A stretch of DNA of 64,000 bases from Sulfuritalea sp. Lineage in GTDB: Bacteria; Pseudomonadota; Gammaproteobacteria; Burkholderiales; Rhodocyclaceae. Under the pieces are notes generated by a model. That model did not search any database and was not told where the DNA came from. It saw only the letters and a list, made by a program, of their open reading frames with translations. Where the stretch lies: positions 434,001-498,000 of the forward strand of contig JADJVS010000016.1 in the NCBI GenBank assembly GCA_016710465.1, given 5' to 3'. Position numbers and translations under genes: made by a program. How positions within the stretch are numbered: position 1 is the first letter of the stretch; every line of letters begins with the position of its first letter. Shown one piece after another: positions 45,032 through 52,500 of this stretch.

Positions 45032-45795
45032 ACCCGCTACAACGAACCCTCATCGAAAAAGCCGGCAACGATAATGGTTTCGAGCATGTGCTGGACTCGG
45101 AGGCGAATGGTGTGACGTTGGCCTCGGCACGCCATCCCACGCGCGTCTGGGTTGGCTTGGAGAATGGCGCTTATCACGTGCGTTTTCAGGCGACTTCCCC
45201 GACCTTGCTGCCGGAATTGCAGCGCAGCTTTCCTCAGATGGGTATTGAATCTGGCGAATTTGCGATAGCCACAGAGGCTGCACTGGCAACCTTGCTGCGA
45301 CGTGCAGCTAGCCTTGCACGTGCTCTGCCCAGCCAGGCCGCGGCCGACTACCAGCAGGCGGTGGCAACAGAATTGGCAGCATTGCCTGCCAGCCTTGCTG
45401 GCACCGAAGTCGAACGCCTAGTGCGCCAGCGTATCGGGCAAAACAAGTTTCGTGAGGCGATGCTGGATTACTGGGGCGGCGCCTGCGCGGTGACAGGTAT
45501 TGCCATCCCGGAGGTGCTGCGCGCCAGCCACGCCAAACCTTGGGCCGAGTGCGCATCGGATGCCGAGCGACTGGATGTGTTCAACGGTTTCCTGCTGAGT
45601 GCAAACCTGGATGCATTGTTCGACCGCTTCCTGATCAGCTTCAGCTATGCCGGGGAGTTATTGGTGTCGTCCGCTATTTTGGCAAAGGAACGAGAGCGGC
45701 TCGGCCTCGACAAACCAATGCGGTTGCGCTGGTTCGCAGACGAGCACTTACGTTATCTGCAATTTCATCAGGCCAGATTTGAAGAAAAAACATGA
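45028..45795 (+). CDS. HNH endonuclease
   Basis: This 255-residue protein has a C-terminal HNH nuclease motif: NKFREAMLDYWGGACAVTGI, then LRASHAKPWAE (first His), and FNGFLLSANLDALFDRFLI (Asn and final metal-binding segment). The N-terminal half (about 130 residues) is of unknown fold and may sense DNA. It is the last gene of the operon, overlapping the RNA ligase stop by 4 bp. A strong terminator begins 56 bp after its stop. It probably cleaves DNA, possibly methylated or phage DNA, by family. Confidence 0.82.
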   Translation: MNPLQRTLIEKAGNDNGFEHVLDSEANGVTLASARHPTRVWVGLENGAYHVRFQATSPTLLPELQRSFPQMGIESGEFAIATEAALATLLRRAASLARALPSQAAADYQQAVATELAALPASLAGTEVERLVRQRIGQNKFREAMLDYWGGACAVTGIAIPEVLRASHAKPWAECASDAERLDVFNGFLLSANLDALFDRFLISFSYAGELLVSSAILAKERERLGLDKPMRLRWFADEHLRYLQFHQARFEEKT

Positions 45796-45850
45796 CGAGG
45801 AAGTGGAATTTGCGATGACGGCCAATCAAAAACAGAAAACTCGGTTAACG

Positions 45851-45885
45851 AAAAACCCCGCCGATCCTGCTGGCGGGGTTTTTTT
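45851..45885. terminator. Bidirectional rho-independent terminator
   Basis: AAAAA is followed by the stem CCCCGCC-N9-GGCGGGG and seven T residues. The A-run on the left and T-run on the right make it act in both directions. It ends the + strand defence operon and the - strand radC transcript, whose stop codon lies in the T-run. Confidence 0.92.
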
Positions 45886-46483
45886 AGATCAGGCCCCTTT
45901 CAGCAAAGGACATGGTCGAGGTGTCGGTCACGATGAAGTGATCGAGTACCTTGATATCGACCAGCGCCAGCGCCTGGCGTAGCTGGTTGGTCAGCATCTC
46001 GTCGGCGCGTGATGGCTCTACACTGCCACTCGGGTGGTTATGAGCGAAGATTACGGCCGACGCATTCAGCTTCAGGCCCGTACGGACCACTTCGCGGGGA
46101 TACACCGAGGTTTGCGTTGTCGTGCCGCGAAACATCTCCAATCCGGAAATGAGCCGGTTCTGAGCATCGAGCCATATAGCAACGAAGCTTTCGTATTCCT
46201 GACCTGCCAGAAACAATCTCAAGTAGCTTTTTACAGCGTCAGGGGATGCCAAAGAATCCCCAGGTTCCCTGAAGGTTTCCTCCAGGGCACGTCGTAATAG
46301 CTCCCGGGCCGCAAGCAGCCGGTCCGACACGGCATACCCCGACAGCTCCTCGGCAACACCGGGAAGGGTTGTCAAGCAATTCCGCCGCAAGCCGAAGAGC
46401 TCAGCCAGCGAATGATCGAGACTATTGGCTGCTGACGATCCGAGTAGGATAGCCAGCAGTTCATGGTTGGTTGAATGAATCAT
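45884..46483 (-). CDS. radC: RadC-family JAB-domain protein
   Basis: This 199-residue RadC-type protein has a short helix-hairpin-helix-like N-terminus (SLAELFGLRRNCLTTLPGVA) and a C-terminal JAB/MPN domain with HNHPSGSVEPSRAD, the HxHPx(6-7)SxxD metal site. RadC proteins are widespread on mobile elements; their role is unsettled despite the DNA-repair name. I chose the ATG at 46483, with GGAGG 8 bp upstream, over one at 46498. A structured leader of the radC-motif type precedes it. It is the last gene of the primase, 87-residue protein, ardC, radC series. Confidence 0.9.
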   Translation of the reverse strand: MIHSTNHELLAILLGSSAANSLDHSLAELFGLRRNCLTTLPGVAEELSGYAVSDRLLAARELLRRALEETFREPGDSLASPDAVKSYLRLFLAGQEYESFVAIWLDAQNRLISGLEMFRGTTTQTSVYPREVVRTGLKLNASAVIFAHNHPSGSVEPSRADEMLTNQLRQALALVDIKVLDHFIVTDTSTMSFAERGLI

Positions 46484-46553
46484 CTTGGGTGCCTCCAAAG
46501 AAATGCAGGACGGCCCCCTCCCCCTGCGGGCGATGAGTCGCCCCGCGGGGTGG
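46484..46553 (-). promoter_or_regulatory. Structured leader of radC (radC RNA motif-like)
   Basis: Hairpin GGGCGA-CTCA-TCGCCC sits inside an outer CCCCGC/GCAGGGG stem. Downstream, GCCGTCC can pair with GGAGGC at the ribosome site with one bulged base. Confidence 0.6.
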
Positions 46554-46569
46554 AATGAATGGATTCGGA

Positions 46570-47367
46570 TTACTGCAGTACGCCCGCTTCGTCAGCGGCT
46601 TTTCCGGCATCAAGGATCTTCTGGCTTGCGCTGAAAATCCTCTGCGCCGACTTCTCCGGCAAGGGTTCGCCGTCGAGCCACGACTGGATGTAGCCACGCG
46701 ACTCATCGCGTCCGGGCAGATCGAGAATGGAGCACAACAGGAAAGCCACGCCTTCCGCCTCGACCTCCTGAATGCTTCTGAGAATCGTCGCGGCATCGTG
46801 GCAATCGCCTTCCTCGGTATGACCGAGCACTACATGCGCCATTTCATGAAAACGCGTCTTGTGCGGATACTCGGCGATCGGACTCACGGCAATTCGCCGT
46901 TTCACCGCATAGCCCTGCACATTCCCGTCCATGAATCCGAACGCCTCCTGCGTAATGCCGAGCCCCGTCAAGGCAACATCGGCATTCCACTGGGGCGACT
47001 CGATCGGTTCGATGTAGTCCTCGCCTTCGGTCTGTTCCAGACTGAACCAGCGCGGCGCCAACTTGAACAGCGTCAGGAGACGAATGTTGTCGTTGGACAA
47101 ATCACCGTCTGATTCCGTGTCTCTGTGCTTGACCGTGATCGGCATCCAGAGCGACAGGGCTTTCTGTCCCTTGGATACCGAACGTCCCAGTTCCTTCCAG
47201 CGGTTGAAACTGGCGATCGGCGACAGAGGCAGATTCCGCTCCTGCAACTGAATGGCTGCCAGGATCTGGTTGCCGAGACTGAAGCGATGAAACCGGCCAT
47301 AGGCCGCGCTGACGATGCCAGGCTCCGTCAGTGCCTGTTTGAGCAGGGGTGAAAATTTGTCGTGCAT
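46570..47367 (-). CDS. ArdC-like antirestriction protein with zinc-peptidase motif
   Basis: This 265-residue protein has an N-terminal ArdC-type single-stranded DNA-binding region (GRFHRFSLGNQILAAIQLQE, GRSVSKGQKALSLWMPITV) and a C-terminal metallopeptidase motif HEMAHVVLGHTE, fitting HExxH. ArdC proteins protect incoming plasmid DNA from host restriction. I chose the ATG at 47367 with AGGAGG 5 bp upstream; the frame is open further but reads as shadow. Its leader contains the clearest Shine-Dalgarno-sequestering hairpin of the window, so translation is probably controlled. Confidence 0.85.
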   Translation of the reverse strand: MHDKFSPLLKQALTEPGIVSAAYGRFHRFSLGNQILAAIQLQERNLPLSPIASFNRWKELGRSVSKGQKALSLWMPITVKHRDTESDGDLSNDNIRLLTLFKLAPRWFSLEQTEGEDYIEPIESPQWNADVALTGLGITQEAFGFMDGNVQGYAVKRRIAVSPIAEYPHKTRFHEMAHVVLGHTEEGDCHDAATILRSIQEVEAEGVAFLLCSILDLPGRDESRGYIQSWLDGEPLPEKSAQRIFSASQKILDAGKAADEAGVLQ

Positions 47368-47432
47368 GGTGCCTCCTATGAAAAATGGGGAGGCACCGCC
47401 CCTGTCGGGGAGCAATGCGTTCCCCGTGGGAT
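47368..47432 (-). promoter_or_regulatory. Structured leader of ardC-like gene (radC RNA motif-like)
   Basis: A first hairpin, GGGGAACGCATTGCTCCCC, is followed by GGTGCCTCC, an AU-rich loop, and GGAGGCACC directly before the ATG. The second stem is perfectly paired over nine bases and buries the ribosome site. Confidence 0.78.
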
Positions 47433-47497
47433 AAAATTTCCGGCCGAAGCCAGGTGGTGAGTGGAAGGACTGGATAGCCCTTCGCGTTGCTGCTGGG

Positions 47498-47761
47498 TTA
47501 CTTCCGTTTCGCAGACCAGACCGACAGCGCGAACTCCTTCGCTTCGACCGCATGCGGCCCGAGAAACTCGCTGGGCTTGCCTTCGATCTTGATGAAGAGT
47601 CGCCGACCAACCACGGCAATGTGCTGACGCGCGCCACAATCCGACTGAAAGCGCGCGCGCAGGAATTGCTGGTAGTCGCCTTGCCATCCGGCGGGAGGTG
47701 CAAATGCCCCCTGACCACCCGGCATGGTGTCGATCAGACTGAAATCGATTACGCCGTACAT
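47498..47761 (-). CDS. Hypothetical 87-residue protein between primase and ardC
   Basis: The protein reads MYGVIDFSLIDTMPGGQGAF and ends in a basic tail (SVWSAKRK). I do not recognise it. The ATG at 47761 has AGGAGACC upstream and lies 10 bp after the primase stop, so it is read with the primase. The frame extends further upstream through the primase gene but that part is shadow. No catalytic motif is visible. Confidence 0.6.
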   Translation of the reverse strand: MYGVIDFSLIDTMPGGQGAFAPPAGWQGDYQQFLRARFQSDCGARQHIAVVGRRLFIKIEGKPSEFLGPHAVEAKEFALSVWSAKRK

Positions 47762-47771
47762 GAACGGTCTC

Positions 47772-48836
47772 CTAAGCGGCTTGGTGCAGCGCCTGTTCGA
47801 CGCAGCCCAGCGCGGGAAACCCCGCCTTGCCCAGATGGACGAACACATCCAGCCAGTCGATTCCCTTCTTGCCGTCGGGAATATCGAGCGCCGGCGCAAT
47901 CGCTCCTGCCCGAATGCCCATGGCCCAAAGCCGCGTAACCAGTTCGCGTGCTGCTTCCTGTCCGTGGCCGGATGGATGCTGCCGCGATGGCCGGTCCTTG
48001 TCAGCGAAGACCAAAACCTGCTCGATACCGGCCGGCGGTTGAAACGTCGCCAGCAGATGAGCGTTGCCGGTCGCCCAGGTCGGAATTCCAACCGCCTCGG
48101 TGACGGCAAGTGCCGTCTCGATACCCTCGGTCACTGCCAAACGATTTCCCGCCGGCACCAGCCGAATGGCGCCCCCGGTCATCTGACGTGCCAAAGGATG
48201 GCGCATCAGCTTCTTGGGGGAATCGACAGGGGCTTTATGCCCATCGGGGGTCAGGTATGTGCGATGAATCGTGACAGCCTCCCCACCGTGTCCTGTGACC
48301 TGCGCGATCAGGGTCGGGTAGTCGGCCACCAGGTGGTTGTCCGCGTAGTAGCCCAACGAGGGATGAAATCGCAAGGTGTCCGGTACCTTGACCGACAAGC
48401 CGCGCCGAGCCAGATACAAGCGTGCTGGTTCAGCATTCGGATGAGATAAGGACACGGATTCCCGCCAGGTGCGATTGAGCTGCTCCCTGCGAATCTCATC
48501 GTCAGGCTTGCCTGATCCTGACTGCTCACGGTTGGACCTGCTGCCGACCTGTTCGGCCACTTCGCGAATCGCACGGCCAAATTCCCAGCCATTGATCCAC
48601 ATGAGCAGCGCTAACCCGTTGGCAAAACTGCCGCAGGTATTGCAGATGCCTCCGCCTGTTTCCGCAACATCCGGAAAAATGCGAAAGCCATCCCGACCGC
48701 CATGAACCGGACAAGGCACATGCTTGCCTTTGCGTTCCAGAGCGGCATTCAGCGGTGGCGCCAAAGTGAGCAGAACTCGCTCCCAGCGACCACACGCATC
48801 TTCCTTGACTTGCTGCGTCTCGTATTCGTGCTTCAT
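47772..48836 (-). CDS. Primase-like protein with zinc finger and Toprim domain
   Basis: This 354-residue protein has an N-terminal zinc-binding module (CPVHGGRDGFRIFPD then ICNTCGSFANG) like P4-type and alpha primases. A LARRGLSVKVPDTLRFHPSL linker and a Toprim core follow: LAVTEGIETALAVTEAVG with the conserved Glu, and LVFADKDRPS with the DxD-like acidic pair. It may prime complementary-strand synthesis after transfer or act as a helicase-less primase. I chose the ATG at 48836, with GGAGG upstream. A candidate operator at 49138 lies about 300 bp upstream. Confidence 0.82.
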   Translation of the reverse strand: MKHEYETQQVKEDACGRWERVLLTLAPPLNAALERKGKHVPCPVHGGRDGFRIFPDVAETGGGICNTCGSFANGLALLMWINGWEFGRAIREVAEQVGSRSNREQSGSGKPDDEIRREQLNRTWRESVSLSHPNAEPARLYLARRGLSVKVPDTLRFHPSLGYYADNHLVADYPTLIAQVTGHGGEAVTIHRTYLTPDGHKAPVDSPKKLMRHPLARQMTGGAIRLVPAGNRLAVTEGIETALAVTEAVGIPTWATGNAHLLATFQPPAGIEQVLVFADKDRPSRQHPSGHGQEAARELVTRLWAMGIRAGAIAPALDIPDGKKGIDWLDVFVHLGKAGFPALGCVEQALHQAA

Positions 48837-48924
48837 TGCCGATGCCTCCATGTAAAACTCCGTGTGGAAATCTCCGCGCGGCATGGAGCAATCCCGACCG
48901 GGAATGGCTCCCCGGCGGGGTTAG
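48837..48924 (-). promoter_or_regulatory. Structured leader of primase gene (radC RNA motif-like, divergent)
   Basis: The first hairpin is CCGGGGAGCCATTCCCGG within an outer CCCCG-like stem. The segment before the ATG carries ATGCC and GGCAT that can pair around the GGAGG site, but pairing is weaker than in other copies. Confidence 0.5.
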
Positions 48925-48928
48925 TGAA

Positions 48929-49079
48929 TGCTGTTTGTTTTCTCGTGGCCAGCTACCACACGTCCGTCCGATGCCTTACGGCGTCAGACTGAATCCCATG
49001 TTCAGGTTTTGCACAGCGGGCTCACACAGCCCGTTAAACCCGCTCTGAAAAACCCCGGCACACAGTGCGTGCGCCGGGA
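48929..49079 (-). repeat. Long leader/terminator repeat, copy 1 (with 55556-55701)
   Basis: Shared with the second copy are TGCTGTTTGTTT, GGCCAGCTACC, CACAGCGGGCTC and the CCCGGCACAC...GCGCCGGG hairpin in the same order and spacing. Each copy links the end of one operon to a radC-type leader of the next gene. Together with the operator at 49138 it fills the 434-bp gap before the helicase gene. Confidence 0.7.
49048..49078 (-). terminator. Terminator downstream of the giant helicase gene
   Basis: On the - strand, CCCGGCGCAC and GTGTGCCGGG pair around a short loop, followed by GGTTTTT. It lies 190 bp past the end of the frameshifted helicase tail. Confidence 0.75.
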
Positions 49080-49137
49080 AAGACACAGGGGAGGAACAGG
49101 AGCGATGCTACGCAGACCTGATCCCGCCTGGAATTTG

Positions 49138-49164
49138 AAATGTGACCTTTTTGGATCGATTTCG
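49138..49164. promoter_or_regulatory. 27-bp quasi-palindromic operator candidate, copy 4
   Basis: It begins GAAATGTGACCTTTTTGG and ends ATTTC. It is identical over 18 bases to the copy at 17377 and differs at two positions from the - strand copy at 14860. It lies upstream of the primase-ardC-radC operon. Confidence 0.65.
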
Positions 49165-49270
49165 ATATTCCTGAAATACAGCCGGCATGGCCCGCGTCAG
49201 CGCGCCGCGTCGGTAGCGGAAACCGTTGCCCTGTTGGGCAACGGCCTCCTACCGAGTGCAGGTTTTCACG

Positions 49271-49540
49271 TCAGGCAGCTTCGGCTTCCGCCTCCATCGC
49301 CCCGGCGTTACCTTTGTCGAGATCGAGTGACGCATTGATCTCGCGTTGGCGTACCAGCAACTGCGTCAGCCTCTCCTCCTTGTCGAAGGGTTTGGCCAAC
49401 TCCATGAGAATGTCTGCCAAGCGCTTTTCTGCCCGAGCCAGATCCTCATGCACTTCTGACAACCGACCTTCCAGACCGTTGGCGACGTTCTCGATCACCC
49501 CTGACCATCCCTTGCGGGTTGTCGGAATGATGCGCCGCAT
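49271..49540 (-). pseudogene. C-terminal tail of the giant helicase in a shifted frame
   Basis: From about 49500 down to 49271, the frame reads VIENVANGLEGRL and continues with helical, charged sequence (DLARAEKRLADILMEL, PFDKEERLTQLLVRQR) to a stop. This continues the main gene sensibly: its SDNPQGM tail runs into VIENVANG if one G is removed from the GGGG run (CCCC on the + strand at 49498-49501). The main frame instead continues into an Arg-rich tail and stops at 49446. I read this as the true C-terminus split by a one-base insertion or sequencing error. An independent start at 49540 inside the main gene is less likely. Confidence 0.65.
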
Positions 49541-52500
49541 AGGCGCGACGGCCTTTCAGAAGGAAACACGGGCCATCAGACGCACCCGTCGGTATCAGCA
49601 CCGAGACAGCGAAGCCGGCGTACTGCCCGACCGCAATCTCCCCCGCCGCAGACTTCCAGTTCCCGATCTTCCGGGTTCTGGCCTTGGCATCGATATAGAA
49701 CCGCACCAGCGCCTCTCCCGCCGCCGATCGTTCGACATACTGCTTGCCGTCGATCTGCATGCAAAAGCGCACACCCCGTACATCCACTCGATCGCCAATA
49801 TCGGCTTCGATCGATGCGATCCGTTGCCGGATTTTCTCGATCTGGCCAGGCAATGTCGCTGACTCCCGCTGGTTCGACCATCGCTGGTTGTCCCATTGAG
49901 ATTTCAGCAGGGACAGCTTCGCGACATCGGCATCGATGCCCGCCTTTTCCATCACCAACGGATTGCCCGATGCCAGGGCTTTCACCTCGGCATAGGACAG
50001 GGCCGCCAACTCCACGTCTTCCGCACTCCGCATTCCGGTATCTCCCCGCATCACCTGGGCAATGAAGCGTGCCTTGGTTTCAAGGGTCTGCCAGAGGTAG
50101 GCATCGAACGAGGCTTCGGTCACGTAGCGAATGATGCGCACCTCTTCGTTCAGGTTGCCCTGTCGAATAATGCGCCCCTCCCGCTGTTCGACATCCGCCG
50201 GGCGCCACGGGGCGTCCAGATGGTGCAACGCCGCCAGTCGGGTCTGGATATTGGTGCCCACCCCCATTTTCAGGGTGCTGCCCAACAGGACACGAATCCG
50301 CCCTTCCCTTACCGACTTGAACAGTTCTGCCTTGGCGGTATCGCTGTCGTAATCGTGGATGAAAGCGATCTCGGTTCCGGGAACGCCCATTTCCACGAGC
50401 TTGGCTCGAACGACGTGATAGACACTGAACCGTCCATCGTCCGTCGGTGTGCTCAGATCGCAGAACACCGCCTGGGTGCCACGAAACGCTGTGGTATCCC
50501 GCCAGATTCCGTAGATCCTGTCCGCACACAAACTGACCTTGCCGTCCTGCGCCTCTTGCCCCGATGGATCGACCAGCCGCATATCCAACGCCGCCTTGCG
50601 GCCATCGTTGGTGACAGCGAGCATGTTGTCCTCATTGGGCGACACATCCCCATTCCGTATAGCTTCCGCACGGGCAACCAGGGTTGCCACAAAGGCCTTC
50701 AGTTCCAACGTAGGCTTGGCGGCGACCGTCTCCAAATGGAAGCGAGGCACGGGCAGCTTCAGCATCTCCGCGGTACGAATATCGGCCACTTCCCGGAACA
50801 TGGTCATCAGTTCCGGCAGATTGACAAAGCGAGCGAACCGCGTGTTCATGCGATAGCCCCCGCCGTCCGGCGATAACTCCAGCGCCGTGACCGATTCCCC
50901 GAAGTTCCCTGCCCACGTATCAAATTGCGCGACATGGTTGGCACGCAGCGTTGTCGGCTGCAGGAAACGTTGCATGGTCCACATCTCAGCCATCGAGTTC
51001 GAAACCGGTGTTCCGGTCGCAAATACCACACCCGAACAGCCTCCCTGCTTTTCCATCACATGACGCGTCTTCACAAACATATCGAAGGCGCGTTCCGAGT
51101 TGGAATTCGGCAAACCTGCCACCCGCGTCATTTTGGTGAAGCGGTACAGGTTCTTGAAGTAGTGCGCCTCATCGATGAACAGAAAATCGATACCCAGTTC
51201 CTCGAACGTGAGCATGTCATCCTTTTTCGATTTGGCTGACAGTTTCTCCAGCCTGGCGAGCCAGATCTTTTTGGCCCGCTCCAACTCCTTGACGATCCGA
51301 TTTCCCCGCTTGTTCGTCGTCGAGGCCCGGATGGCGCACTCGATTTCGTAAACTCGCTCTTTGATGAACGACGCCATTGCGTCATCGCTCATCTTGATCC
51401 TCTCGAAAGAGGCATGGGTAATCAGTACGCCATCCCAGTCACCGGTAGCAATCCGTGACAACAGCGTCCGGCGCTTGTCTCCTACCAGATCGTCCTTGCT
51501 GGCCATCAGGATGTTGGCCCCTGGATAGGCTCGCAAAAACTCGGCGGCAAACTGCTCCAGCATGTGGTTGGGGACGACATAGCAGGGCTTGCCCGCGATG
51601 CCAAAACGCCGCAACTCCATGCCGCCGCAAATCATCGTCAGGGTTTTACCGGCGCCGACCACATGGGCCAGCAAGGTATTCACCCCACCGGAGACGATTC
51701 GCCAGATAGCGTCTTTCTGATGCCGATGGAGGTTGTACACCTCCGAAAATCCCGGCAAGGAAAGCCTTGACCCATCGAATTCCCTGAGCCTGACGGCATT
51801 GAACTGGTCGTTGTACATCCTGACCAGCCGCTCACACCGTTCGGGGTCGGCGAACACCCAGGAGCGAAATGCCTCCTTGAGTGCCTGCTGCTTTTCCCGT
51901 GCGGCAATGGTTTCCTCCGTGTTCACGAAATACCGGTCAGTGACCGGATCGCGATCCCGTATCGTTGGCACCATCTGATTGAGCGTAACCACAAACAGCT
52001 CGCCCGCCGTCATGCGACCCGTACCATAGGTTTGGGTCGATGCTACCGACCGTTCGCCCTGCCACGGCACATCGATGTTCCATGCGCCAGCCTCGGCACT
52101 GAACTCCACCATGCAACCTTCGCATTCCAGAAGATGATCGAGGAATGCTGCATAGTCACGCGACGGAATCCACGTTGAACCTATCCGGGCATCGATTTCG
52201 CCCGGTCCCAAATCCGCCGGAATGACCGCCTTGAGCGCCATGACGTTACGGGCATAGTCATCACCCGCGACGTCCGCCATGTCCAGCTTGCGGCGCACAT
52301 TGCCCGACAGATAGGCATCGGCGGTTTCCCAAAGCGCACTTTCCGGATTCAGGAAGATCAGACCGCGATCCGCCATATCCGGGAGAAACTGCGCCCTCTC
52401 CCGCCCCAGCAAGGACTCCATCAACGGAACGTCGATGCGCCCACGCTCGTGCAAAGAGACAAGCAGCGCTTCTTCGGCTGACTCACACCGATCCACCTTG

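Noticed and set aside
49490..49510. Programmed ribosomal frameshifting as the reason for the split helicase C-terminus.
   Set aside because: There is no heptameric slippery site or downstream stimulatory structure; a one-base change in a G run explains it more simply.
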